A stretch of DNA of 64,000 bases from Camillea tinctor (Eukaryota; Ascomycota; Sordariomycetes; Xylariales; Xylariaceae): NCBI GenBank assembly GCA_022578605.1, contig MU394108.1:62001-126000 (forward strand). The letters are read 5' to 3'. Positions 35,039 through 46,535 of this stretch are shown piece by piece. The translations under genes were made by a program, and so were the position numbers. How positions within the stretch are numbered: the first letter of the stretch is position 1; each line of letters begins with the position of its first letter. A model generated the notes under the pieces. It was not told the origin of the DNA. It made no database searches and saw nothing but the letters and a program-made list of their open reading frames with translations.

Positions 35039-35533
35039 TCAAGAGACAGCGATAAGCGAAACCAACTGCTGCGTCGTCCCCGCGCTCGTAGCCGCCGCGT
35101 TCTTGCCCCAGGTGATGATGGAAGCGCCGTCGTCGTCACCTCCATCCGAGGCCGAAGGGGACGGGGTAAGGTAGAAGGAGGAGAGCAGCTGGCCCGAGGG
35201 GGTCTGGGCCAGGATCAGGCTGCCGTACCGCGAGAAGAACAGGATCCAGTCGTCGCTCAGGCCGATGGCGTCGTGGCGGAACTCGAGCGGCGAACCGGAA
35301 GAGGAGGATCCCGCGTTGAGGGCCAGGAAGGTGGGGTCGGGTAGGTCGAGAGCGGAGGAGGCGTTGGGGAGGAGGGGCTCGGCGGCGTGGATGTAGAGGA
35401 GGTCGGAGCGGGTTGTGTTTGCTGTGAGGGTAGTGTTAGTATGGGGATGAGGATCTGTCTTGTTTTCTTGCTTTTCTTTTTTCTTCTTCTTCTCCCTTCT
35501 CAAAAGAGGGATGAAAAAGGGAAGCAGGGAGGA

Positions 35534-35574
<41 letters not shown>

Positions 35575-35788
35575 AATTATACGAACCGGTATAGTTAAAC
35601 GCCGTCTGCACCCCCGTGGGAACAGAGGATCCCACGTACATGTGCCCGTCGCCGTACCACGTCGGCAGCGTCACGCGCTTTCCGTCCGAGCCCGTGTACA
35701 TGGCCGAGATGGTGAAGACGTCCGGGGCTGCGGCCGCGATGCCGGCGGTGGACAGGGTTAAGGAGGCGAGGGTGAGGAGGGATATCAT
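35039..35788 (-). CDS. Cysteine-free secreted protein, unrecognised
   Basis: Two exons, 35788-35587 and 35421-35039, give about 194 residues. The first 21 residues form a clear signal peptide (MISLLTLASLTLSTAGIAAAA). The mature part begins PDVFTISAMYTGSDGKR and has an aromatic WYGDGHMYVGSS patch, potential N-glycosylation sites (NYT, NTT, NAS), and DDWILFFSRYGSLILAQ. It contains no cysteine, unusual for a small secreted fungal protein. The 165-nt intron uses the donor GTTCGT, the only in-phase choice found, and contains a GA repeat. No GPI signal or membrane anchor is visible. I do not recognise the family. It may be a conserved fungal extracellular protein. Confidence 0.7.
35534..35574. repeat. 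(GA)n microsatellite in intron of secreted-protein gene
   Basis: About 40 bases of GA repeats with one AAA interruption lie within the single intron, 12 bases from the 5' splice site. On the coding strand it reads TC, so it adds to a pyrimidine-rich intron. Confidence 0.9.
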
Positions 35789-38768
35789 TTTTGTTGTCTT
35801 TTATATTATATATGCTTCTCCCTGGTTTTTTTTTTTTGCTCTCTCCTTCTCCTTTCGAGTTTGATTGAGTAGAAGGCCGTAGATGTATCAATATATATAT
35901 ATGTGTATGTATATATTCTTGGTGTTAACGGATATGGATTATGTAAGGTGAGGTAGAGTGTAAAGGATCGTCCGGGGGAGGCTGAACTGGAACTTGAGCT
36001 GACTGGTCAGGTCAGGTAAAGTAAGGCAGATCAGTTGAAAGTAATGTATGTTGTGTACATATAATATAAGATAGAGGGAGGGATCAGCGTCCTACTTATA
36101 TATCCTAAGAAGTCGGAGAGAGAAAGAGACTTTAGGATTGGATGGGAAGAATGAATAAGAACAAGTGACCTTTTTTCTTTCCCTTTCTTTTCTGGGGGCA
36201 AGGAATTCGCCTGCCTATTAAATATTTACCCGGCGTGTGCCGTTCTTCCTCATCACTATGCCTAGGTATTATACAAGGAAAAAAAAAGACAGACAGACCA
36301 GACGATACTGTGAGACATACAGATCTAGACAGATGACCACCGCTGGGCATGGGTATAAGGATGGGGCGGCCTCGGGTTATACAATAACACATAATAATTC
36401 GGGAGTTATATAACCCAGGTTAGTATAACCACATACCAGAAATTCTCCACTGAAGGAGGGGATGAGGGGGTGAAGATTCAAGTTTGTCGCTGCTTTTACT
36501 ATTGTTTTTCGTTTTCTACTTACGGACACTGCATTTCTGTTTCATTCCACTGCCATGTTTCTACGGCTTCAACTTAGCTTATACACAGCCTACCTCACCT
36601 TTGGATCCCTGTATATGTACCTAGTATAATGTATAACACCTAGGCTATGCGAATTCCGGCCGGCAGGTAGGCAAGATGGGCTACCCTGCTGACCTCTCTC
36701 ATCCTTCTTTGGGTGGATCAGGGACCAGGGGATGAGAGCGTTGGATAGGCTACCTGGACTAACTAAGTAGGTAGGAAAAGCTAAACGCGCAGAAAGAAAC
36801 GATTGTTCGGGTAAGGTAGTCATCGTAGGAAGGTGAGGTAAGATGGGCGGGAAAAAATTGGCAAGATAACCTTGATTTCGCAGGTTACATCGTGTTATTT
36901 ACCAGATCTGATATAAGTTCTAAAGCCGGGATTCAGGGTTACCGAGAGGGGTGGTTATGAGGGGCCGAGGTGGGAGGTAGGAAGGATAACGGAAGAGAAA
37001 GGACTGAAAAGAAGAGGAAGAAAAATTCACGCCGAGATAGCAAGACGGAAAGTTGAAAAAAAGAGAAAGGTGACATTGAAAATAAAAGGGCACCCAGAGC
37101 GGATAGACAAATATAGCTATACGGTGTTTAATTAAGAAGACGTGATTGATTCGTGGATGTGGTGTAATAATACGAATTATACTACAACTACCACCATCCT
37201 ATTTGTTTTATAATCAATCTCGGTCAACAACAGCTGTTTAACTAAGCAATTATAATCTTACACCTGTAGATACCTAGTGCCGGAGAGAAAGAGGTAGGGG
37301 GTGAAGGGGTCATATGTGTGCGGAGCAGCAATGTATACACCTAAGTAAGTTAAGTTATATTTTCTGCATGATTTCGGGGGGCACATGTATATCATTTATT
37401 CATAGTCCATTCATCGTCCCATCTATCATGACATATCTTGGCTAGGTACATTAAAAAAAAAGGTCATGACCCAGGAGAGGAGCGGGTGAGCAGATGATGT
37501 CAACGATGATGATAATGGTTCCAGCAGGGGAACAGAGGGGACAAAAAAAGGACCGTAGCTGTGGATTATACCAAAAAGGCAATTGGTTGAGTAATAACTT
37601 ATTTAGCGAAAAAAAAGAGGTCCCTTTTTATCACCATTTTCTTTCCTCCGTTTTGCTAAGAACGGAATCGGCATGTGGTAATTCACAATAATGGATACCT
37701 CACCTATCACGGTTAACGAGGCCTGCTTTACCTAGTCGTAACCACAGACCCCCCTACCTAGACGGAGACTCTCGTAGAATGATCAATCCATCCAAAGAGG
37801 GAAACAAAAAATAATAATAAGACGATACTAACCTAGTTACCTTACACACTAGACTCCCCTCTTGATGTGGGTATGTATGTAAGTAAATTCTTGTTCTAAA
37901 TAGCATTTGTAAAGTTTAGTCAGACAAGGACGTCTAGAATTCACCCAACTAACCTAGTCTGCTAAGGAATAAGAAGTTCTCTTCTATTGTCTATCGGTCC
38001 ACAGCGTGACTTATACCAATTCTATACCTATTGATATTCCTAAGCGCTCTGACTAGGTAGGTTCCGATTTTTTTCTAAGTTCCTAACCTAAGTTATCTCT
38101 TGTCCCGCGCGCCTTACTAATAGCATTCTTAGGTAGCAATAACAATAGCCAGAGATATGTCGTATTGCATAGCATCGCATTGAATCGAATGTTGGTCTGG
38201 ATCCTGTCAAAGCCTTGGGTTCCTCTGGATTTATTTACCCAGCTTGCCTTCCTTGTAACCTTAATTATCAACGACGTTTTGTTCATTGGAGGATGGAATG
38301 TGATATTCTCTTTCACACCTCTCATTAATTGGCCGATCCTTGTAGGCGCTGCCAAGAAGTATCGAAATGAATCGATACTATATATTATTTGGAAGGGGGC
38401 TGCGTCGGTGTAAGAGATGTAAAATTCGGGCAAGGCCGCTGAGAAGCACGCTACTATATATAATATAGTCGACCCTGCTTACAAACTGATTCTTAAAACC
38501 TGACGAATTCCTAGCCAGCTTGGCGAGGCTGAGAAGTAACTTACAAACTCATGAGTAACAGCGAGGGAAGGAAAAAAAAAGGAACACAGCCATCATGGGT
38601 TTGAGGTCATCAAATTTGTACGTAGTCTCCATTGATCATAGAGTGATTACCCTCGTCCCAAGTACCTGACGCGGTTTGTTGTCTACCAACTCCTCAAACT
38701 CCAACTATCCATCCAGCACCGTGCAAAATCACTTGGCCCTTACCCATCCATCTGGAGGGCTGGGTCAG
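35789..38768. other. Intergenic, about 3 kb
   Basis: No convincing gene. The left part is the promoter flank of the secreted-protein gene. The rest is AT-rich with TACCTA motifs (36617-36645, 37270-37276, 38055-38062). Two overlapping opposite frames around 38083-38433 shadow each other and neither shows family features. Confidence 0.5.
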
Positions 38769-40416
38769 TTACGAAAAGGGGAATCCACCCCCGGGGAACC
38801 CGCCGCCTCTGCCTTGTGAGCCAAACTTGTACTGGAACTGCTGACCGCCGCCTTGCTGGAACATAAAATGGCTACCGCCGCCGAAGGGGTTGCCTTGGAA
38901 TGGGTTCTGTTGCTCCTGCGAGTTGGGGTCGTCTCCTCTGTCAAACCGCGCTCTCAGTTCTGGGTTGCTCAACACTTCGTATGCTTCATTGATGCCGGCC
39001 ATCTTCTTTTCTGCTGCTTCCTTAGTTAGGCCCTGTTTGACAGCCTTGTCAGGGTGGTGCTGCTTGGTGGCTTTCCGGTAGGCTGCCTTGATCTGCCGCT
39101 CATCGGCATCGTGAGGAACACCGAGGATCTTGTAGTAATCCTTCGTCTTGCTGCGCTTGAGAGCAACCTGGGCCTTCTGCATCAATGGGTTGACAATATT
39201 CTTCTGCTTGTCTGACCCATCTTCCTGTGCCTTCTTAAGCACCTCTATACACGCTTCATACTCCTCTGCGTCCATCAGGGTCTTGGCCCTATGCAGAAGT
39301 CCATAGAACGAGTTTTCATTGAGCGTAAGGGCTTCGGTACAGTATGTGCTGGCTTTCTTGCCATTTGCCTGAAGTACATGTTAGTAACACTGCCACGTGT
39401 GCGGTCTTTGTGGAGGATCACCGTACCTCGTAGTAAGCTTGACAAGCGGACTCGACTAATTTGGTTAGGAAGTCATTAGGTGCCTTTTCTGGGATAACGC
39501 CCTCCTGCTTTAGTTCTCTGATATGGTCCTTCACTTCATTGATCAGGCCAGGTTCGTCGCCAGAGGGCACCAGCAACTTAACACCCGACATAGGCTGGTT
39601 CTTCTCGAGGGATTTGGCAACTCTCGCCCATGTCTTTTCGATGCTCTTCTCTTGCTTCATCAACTTCTTGCAGCTCTTGGAGTCAGGGTCGGAATGCAGA
39701 CATTTCCTTATCTGTGCCAAGCCTTGTTCGGTATTCCCGAGGCTGTAGAAGGTAGTAGCCGAGATTTTGAGGTGTGGCGTGGTGTCTCCAGGCTTCATCT
39801 GCAAGACATGCTGAAGATCACTCAAGCCGGTCACGATGTCTCCACTCTCGAACCGACACCTCGCACGCAGTTCTCGTAGGTGGGCAGCACGGTTCGCAAC
39901 CTTTATAGACTCTCCAGCCTGCGCGACACACTCATCCCAGTTCCCGGCAGCTGAAGCCGTCTCGGCCAGAGCAGCAGCGCCTTCGGCCTCAACTAGCGTC
40001 TCGAATTCGGGGGAACCCGGTTTGTGCTTGGCCAAAAGGTATTGCTCTCTGGCGCCAGACCAGTCGGCACTCCTGGCCTTGAGCTTACCCAGCTGCAAGT
40101 GAGCACCTTCGAAACCAGGCTTAAGTTCTAGGACCTTGTTGAAATCAGAGGTGGCCTGCGGGGTACGACCGAGAGAGAGGTAGGTGGTGGCGCGCTTGAA
40201 GAAGGTCAGATAGTCGTACGGATCCCGTGCTATAGCAGCATCGTAGTATATCAAGGCCTCGGTGGTTTCGCCTTTGGTTAGATGCGACTGGGCCGAAGAC
40301 AGAAGCGAAGATATGGGGGTATCGGCCGGGATATCGGAAGCGGAGAGGGCGTTGACCAGCCCGGAAGAGGATAGAATAGTGGCAGCAAGGGCCAAAGTGG
40401 ATAGAGGGACCATCAT
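38769..40416 (-). CDS. ER co-chaperone P58IPK / DNAJC3 homologue
   Basis: This TPR plus J-domain protein of the ER lumen delivers clients to BiP/Kar2 during ER stress. Two exons, 40416-39427 and 39368-38769, give about 529 residues. The junction GTACGG/TTCAG is phase 0 between Tyr-Tyr-Glu and Ala-Asn-Gly-Lys. A signal peptide (VPLSTLALAATILSSSGLV) starts just after the chosen Met. About nine TPR-like helix pairs follow, the first reading AQSHLTKGETTEALIYYDAA. The J domain begins DYYKILGVPHDADERQIKAA near residue 407 with the HPD triad near 434-436. A Gly/Gln/Phe-rich tail ends the protein and there is no HDEL-type signal. An in-frame Met 20 codons upstream (40476) would place a His run ahead of the signal peptide and is less likely. 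It is divergent from HAUS1. Confidence 0.93.
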
Positions 40417-41276
40417 GATGACGGTGGTGACTCTAGTGGTGATGTGATGATGGTGATGCGATGGACAATCAACCAATAATAAGGTGGGCGCAAAGATATC
40501 GGTATGGCTGCATTTATTTTTATTACCTTAAGCTAGGTAGGTAGGTATCTATTGATTCATTAAAAGAAAGTGAATGTGTATATAAGGAAATCTGTGACTA
40601 AGGTTTGTTTTTTGTTGTTGTCTCAGAGGATCAAAAAGGGTTTTTAAAAAAAGAAAAGAAAAAAGAGGATAGAAAGGAAGAGAGAAATAGAGAAGAAAAT
40701 ATGTTGTATTGGAACAAGTTGTCCTGTCCTGAATTTGGGTTTGTGTAACTTGGAGGCTTGCAGGTCACAGTCGCATGGTTCGCGCGTCAGATAGTTTTTA
40801 GCGCATATCATTGCAGAAGTGGCCAGGCTGTCAAAGCAGGGATGTTGTCCTGTTTGAGTAGTACCTCTTTCCGTCCCAATGTTCCTATAATAGACTAATG
40901 TACCTCTTTATCAAATCTGTGTCGCATAAATTTGGGGTAGTAACTTACCCCACGTCCCTTCTTTTTGCCCTTTTTTTTATTTTTTTTAATACGGAGTTCG
41001 CTCCCATATAGCACTATTTATAGTGGCTTCAATTCAATTAGTCCTTACAGCTGCCAACCAGCTGAGCAAACGTGTAGAATGTCCGTGCATGATCTCCACT
41101 TAATTTGTTATTTTTATACACTATCAGCTTCATTTTGAGAGTCTTTCTTTTTCTTAACCAGCGCATAACATCGGTTATTACGTCAAATGATCACATGACC
41201 TATAAGAGACTTGCTTGTGATACTTACCGCCCCTCTCTCTATACAACCAAACTTAGGTTATACACTTGCCAAAACC
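40417..41276. promoter_or_regulatory. Bidirectional promoter region, DNAJC3 / HAUS1
   Basis: The two start codons face away from each other across 860 bases. The region holds GGTAGGTAGGTA repeats (40535-40547), A-rich runs and a T-rich run (40968-40988). No specific element, including an unfolded-protein-response site, was identified with confidence. Confidence 0.5.
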
Positions 41277-42503
41277 ATGGCCGCGCACCTCAGAATCCCC
41301 AGCACCCCTCAAGCCGCCATCTTCTCTCCCTCCGTCGCCCGCGCCGCCGCCTCCACCGCCAAAGACTGGGCCTACGTGGATGACTGGCTACGCTCCAAAT
41401 ATGCTCTTCTGAAGCGGCGCCCCCCTCCTTTCGAGCGCAATCCCGAGACACTACGCGCTCTTCTCGCCCTCGCCGCCGCGAACGAGGCCGCCGACGAGGA
41501 GCGCCAGCAGCTCGCCCGCGTCGAGGAGGCTGCCCTAGAGGAGGTGCGCCGCGCCGCCGAGCACGAGGCCCAGGCTGCCGAGCGTCGACAGCGTAGGGAG
41601 GATGCAAAGGGCGAAGAAGATGAAGACGAACCGACCATCGACGGTGCCCTCCTCGCCTCCGACCTCCTGCACGCCGTCGACGATGCGCTCTCCCGCGAAG
41701 GCCGCACCGCCCTAGACGCCATGGCCGACGTGGCCGTGGAGCTAGGCATTGCCCCTCAGGCCTCCTCTTCCTCCTCCTCATCTTCTTCCACCACACCATC
41801 CATAAGCTCCACTCTCACCCCCGAGTCCCTCGGCCTCCGCTTCGTCGAGCTCCAAGGCTCCGCCTACGACATCGACCAAGCAGCCCACCGCGTCGACATG
41901 CTCCGTCGCTACCTCGATGCGGAAAGCGCCCGCACCACCGCACTCCTCTCCTCCCTCCGCGCCCTCGACCTCACCTCCAACCCCTCCTCCGGCAGCACCC
42001 CCGAACCCCCCTCCAGCACCTCCCCCACTGACCTCGCGCGGCAAAACCTCGAAACCCAGCGGCGCATCCGCGCGGCCTCCTCGCGGCTGCCCGAGCTACG
42101 CCAGCAAATCACCGCCTTCTCGCGCACCATCATCGCCGGAGATGCCAACCCCACCAATCCCACCCTCAACCCCAGCCACAAAAAGAACCCAAGTGTCACC
42201 GCTCCTGGTCCCGGCCCTGGCACTACCTACCCGCCCCTAACCGTAGAAGACGTCCGCCACGACGAGGAGTCCTACCTCGCCCTCCTCTCCCGCAAGCGCG
42301 ACCTCGACGCCCGCGTGCGCGCCTTCGCCGGCCTGCCCCCCGACGTGGGCGCTGCCCGCGCCGAGCTCGAGCGTCTGCGCGAGGAGCTGCGCCGCGCGAC
42401 CGACGCGCGCGACGCCAACTTTGAGAGTCTCGTCGAGCGGGAGAGCCCGGTTAAAAGCGGTGGTGGTGCCACTAGGAGGGCTGGTGGTGGGAGCAGATAT
42501 TAA
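41277..42503 (+). CDS. HAUS augmin-like complex subunit 1
   Basis: HAUS1 is a coiled-coil subunit of augmin, which recruits gamma-tubulin to spindle microtubules for branching nucleation. The single-exon gene codes for about 408 residues. The N-terminal SVARAAASTAKDWAYVDDWL segment is characteristic of fungal HAUS1. It is followed by an Ala/Glu/Arg-rich coiled coil (near residues 50-120), a Ser run, a conserved LGLRFVELQGSAYDIDQAA block near the middle, and further coiled coil with YPPLTVEDVRHDEESYLALL towards the C-terminus. The start at 41277 lies in a good context (AAACCATGG). The in-frame Met at 41211 adds 22 residues that do not match the family. Third positions are GC-rich. Identification rests on motif memory, so subunit assignment is slightly less certain than membership of the augmin/coiled-coil class. 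Confidence 0.82.
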   Translation: MAAHLRIPSTPQAAIFSPSVARAAASTAKDWAYVDDWLRSKYALLKRRPPPFERNPETLRALLALAAANEAADEERQQLARVEEAALEEVRRAAEHEAQAAERRQRREDAKGEEDEDEPTIDGALLASDLLHAVDDALSREGRTALDAMADVAVELGIAPQASSSSSSSSSTTPSISSTLTPESLGLRFVELQGSAYDIDQAAHRVDMLRRYLDAESARTTALLSSLRALDLTSNPSSGSTPEPPSSTSPTDLARQNLETQRRIRAASSRLPELRQQITAFSRTIIAGDANPTNPTLNPSHKKNPSVTAPGPGPGTTYPPLTVEDVRHDEESYLALLSRKRDLDARVRAFAGLPPDVGAARAELERLREELRRATDARDANFESLVERESPVKSGGGATRRAGGGSRY

Positions 42504-43126
42504 AAAAAAAAAACAAAAAAAAACAAGAATTAGAGAAAGAAAGGGGGGAGAGGGGAGATATAAATACAATAGAAGTGAAATTAAGGGGTTAATCATACTT
42601 TTTGCTTACCTACAAAATGCAATGGAATGCACGCTATAATAGGTAATTAATAGGTAAATAACAAAGAAGAGGAAATGCGAATAGTATTTAAATACAATTC
42701 ATAAATGAATGAATGAGGCATACCAATTAATCTGATTCATTGGGGGGATGGGAAGTGGTTGAAAACAAAAAAGGGGTACTATACCTGGGTACACATACAT
42801 ACAGAGCCCAACTTTCTTTCCGTATTGATTTTTCTCCCTCTGAAAAAAAAAAACCCCTCCATGAAAACATTTACTTGTTTATTATGTATTAAAAATAAAT
42901 ACCTTAATGCAATCAATCCATTCATTTCCCTAACTCCTGCCCCTAACCCTAACCTTACCCCGAACCACCCCTATCCGACTCGCCTATCAACAATCAACCC
43001 CCCCTTTCCCCCTTTTATTGGTGATAGCAGGTCGTACAGCGCTGACTGACTTAAAATATCCATAATATTGCCACGCCTCCTCATGTTCGTCACGTACCAA
43101 CCAACAACCATCCACTTAGTCACCAC
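42504..43126. other. Convergent spacer, HAUS1 to VAC14
   Basis: AT-rich 3' flanking DNA with A-runs and, at 42941-42954, a two-copy telomere-type word CCCTAACCCTAACC. No gene seen. Confidence 0.55.
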
Positions 43127-46100
43127 CTACTGCTGCTGAGCTCTCTTCCCCCGTCCCGAAACTGACGCCCCAAGCCTCCCAAACTGTCTTCCTAGGCCCG
43201 TACTACGCTTCTGCGGCACTGGTGGCGCAGATTCCTTCTGTGGGACGGGAGGCGGGCGCGGCTGCTGCTGTTGCTGTATCGCTCCTGCTGTACCCTCCCT
43301 AGTACCATCCCGGAACGGCAGACTGCTGCCAAAGTCCAGTCCGTCATCGAGGCCACCAGCTGGCCTCCCCGCCCGACGCGCTCGTTCTTGCACGCTGCGG
43401 AACTTCTCGAGCAGTTGGTCCCAGCGTATGATACTGTCCTCTCGGCCCTTGCCTAGGCGATTAGGGCGGTCGTAGCCCGAACCACCGGACGCAGAGCTGG
43501 TAGAACTAGTAGCAAAAGCAGAATGAGTTTCAAAGACACTTTTAGAATGAGAATGGGAAATTTTGTTGTTATTATTGACAGGAGTGGTAGTATAAGCTTG
43601 GTATGCAGAGGAAGGTAATAGGTTAGGCAGCGAACCTTGTCGCGCGTGAGATGGGGGGTGGGGAGATAGGGAACTACAAGAGCCAGGTGTGGGAGACGGT
43701 GCAGGTGAAGGAACAAAAGAAGAAAGCACATACGATCGAGGCACGATATGCAGATAGCCTATCGAGCTAACACTATTAAGTCTGTTCTTAAGAGCAGCAA
43801 AAGCAGAAGACTGTGGCAAAAGCATCAAAAGCCCATAGAGACACTTGTACAGGTAAGGGTATTTTTCAGGTTCTAGAAGCTGAAGACGAAGATCTACAAT
43901 TTAGTCGTTAGTGAGTGAGAATGACTAAAATAAATATCCAACTCGCTTGACCTCGTAAGAGAAACTTACACGTAAAGACGGGGGATTCGATGAGTTGGAC
44001 AAGTTTGTCGATTTGAATGAGAATATTGACCGTCATTTCAAGTTCTCCGCTATGCCGTGTTAGTTACCCTGTCACATCATTTCCCCTCTCTTCGCGTAAA
44101 GGCAATTGCTTACAATATTTGCAAAAGATTGTATGCTGCCTCATATGCTTGTGCTAACAAGCATAAGGAGAAGGTCGAAACAGCATTGTAACACCACGAT
44201 CGGAAGAGCGCAACAAAGAACATTTGACCATCCTATGAAGAAAATCGCGTCAGAAATTATCCAGGGGAAATGAGTACTCTGAGCACAATGGAGTTTTACC
44301 TTAGATTCTAAATTTCGCAGGCGCTTTCGCAGGTCTGCTAGCTCAGGGGCTGTTATGAGATTGTTGTTGAGATTCTGAACCATGATACTAGCAAACTCCA
44401 AGTCCTCTTCTTTCTCAATGGTCTCAGCCAGTGTACGATATATCCGCTCTGGGCTCAATTTCGTGCATAAATGGCGTATGATGAGATTTCCCCGCGTCTC
44501 CAATAGCTTCCGATCGGTGGAGAAGAGTTGAAGGAGACTGATCATGAAGTTAGAGAAATAATCATCCTCGCTATTTCTTGATATCTGAGAGAGAAGCTCC
44601 AGATCTTGGGTCACAACGGCCTCTGCTGGATCAGATAGGGTCTTCAGTAAGGCAGGGAATGTGCCGTCGTTGAACGCAACAATCTTTCGCGGCGCTTTGC
44701 GGTGCAACATGATAAGCCATCTGAGCGCGGCGACACGAGTAGCTTCGTGATCATTCAAGAATAGCAACGTCAGGGAGTTAACAGCAGCGGCATAGTCTAG
44801 ATCGGGCTGGGGCTGTATCGACGGAGCAGGAGTTGGCGTTTTGCGGTTCTGAGCCGGGGTAGGACTTCGTACGTCGATCTCTTTGGCGCTCGACAGAGAG
44901 GCACGAGCGCTAGACGTCCCTTCTGGGCGATCCGGAATCAAAGATGTGGGTATTCGGGAGGGCGGTTGGGTAAGTGGTGCTTCGGACTCATCGGTAAGGG
45001 AGACAACATATTCTTGCAGCGATTTGTTCACCTTGGTGGCCCACTGGCGAATGGATTCTACTCCACTAGCCATGGCGGGAAGGAGATGTGCTAAGATCTT
45101 CGGGGTGAAAGGAAGTACTTCTTCGGGGCAAATGTTAAGGAAATGAACGATCCAACGTAAACTCTCTAGAAGGCTATTCTCCTCTGATTTCTTGTTAGAA
45201 TGGTGTGTGTGCCCCCTTGGATATGCGTACTCACCCAAGGGGGAGTCAAGAGTTGCAGTCAAGATCTCAAGGATAGCCTTGTAGTTAATTTGGACATCTT
45301 GACCGGGAATCCAATCATCCTCACTGCTCACATCATCTTCGTCGTCTTCACCGTCATTAACAGTACCAGAACTACCATTATCATCATCGTCTTGGGCCAG
45401 TTGCATGCTGCCACTCTCGATAGACTCTTCCCGTTTTCGCTTTCCATCACCCTTGGACTTCTTGCTCTCAGCGATGCCTTTTTTTACCTGAGCAATACGC
45501 TTGATCTCGTTCAGGAATTTGTCCAGACAAGCCTGGGTAGCGGCATGCACATCTGAGTTGTTGCCGCTCAAGAATTTCAGCAAGCCCCCCAAGAACTCAG
45601 GGAGATAAGTCACCAGCTCAAGGTCAGGGATGGAATCGAGAAGAGTAATCCAGCCAACGAGGAAGGTCCTAGTGAACGGGTTGGTAACCCATATGCGCTC
45701 CTTCAGTAGTGGGATGAATTTGGGGAGAGAGAAGGCGGTAGGTAGGTCCGGGGTAACATTAGCTTCTGAAGAGGCCGAGTCCTTCTCATAAGGAGGTGGT
45801 GGGCTCGACTCGAGTACTGACACATAGGTGGCTGCAGATTCCGAGACGATGTCCTTTATCAGACGATCAAGAAGCTCCGCGCCATTCTTGACGGAGAGCT
45901 CGGAGTCTGCACCTAACTATACAGAAGGTGGATATGAGAAGGAGTGTAAAGGGGCGGGTCAGTGGAAGAGAGAAAAGGGGGGAAACGTACCTTGCAGAGG
46001 GCATCAAATATGAAGTTGAAATATTTCAATATCTCTCCTTTAGCGACCTTGGCAATATTGTACATAGACTCGCAAGCGTAATAGCGGACACGAGCATCCT

Positions 46101-46535
46101 GATCAGTGAAGCAAGCCAGCACAGGGGGCACTATGGTTTCAAGATATCTGGGTAACTCCTATACAGACAAGACCTAGTTAGGAGAAGGATAAGGAGAAAG
46201 ATAGGTGATAGTGGGCGACGCGATAAGAGACATACAGAACCCAGAGCTATCGCAGCTGCGGCCAGGCCAATGAGACCTCCATTTCTGGCGTGCGGCTGGT
46301 GCACAGCATAGGCAAACTCATCGCATAGCTGTTGGATGACGTTCTGAATTCTGGTATAGTCCTTGGCGGCTATAAGTTCACGAATAGAGCGTTCGAGCCT
46401 AAGTTGTGTGTGATTGGTTGGTTACATGTACTCTGGCTCTCTTAGTTGATTGATTATATATACATACTCGAGAGCACCTGTCTTCCGTTTGTCGTAGAGC
46501 TTGTCGTTGAGCAGACGATGGATGTGAGGATCCAT
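43127..46535 (-). CDS. VAC14: Vacuolar segregation protein VAC14 (PI(3,5)P2 regulator)
   Basis: VAC14 is the HEAT-repeat scaffold that binds Fab1/PIKfyve and Fig4 on the vacuole membrane and controls PI(3,5)P2. Eight exons were read on the minus strand: 46535-46468, 46398-46236, 46158-45991, 45916-45235, 45183-44300, 44232-44114, 44049-43970 and 43893-43127, all in phase, giving about 976 residues. Conserved blocks are an N-terminal [18 protein letters not shown] repeats including [20 protein letters not shown] and [20 protein letters not shown], an acidic insert, [19 protein letters not shown], and the Fig4-binding C-terminal region with [20 protein letters not shown] and [20 protein letters not shown]. 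The tail is low complexity with Pro-Gln repeats. The 51-nt intron at 45184-45234 has no stop in frame, so retention would add 17 residues. Confidence 0.94.

Noticed and set aside
38083..38433. Overlapping open frames on both strands
   Set aside because: They mirror each other, neither has a recognisable domain, and the start contexts are weak.
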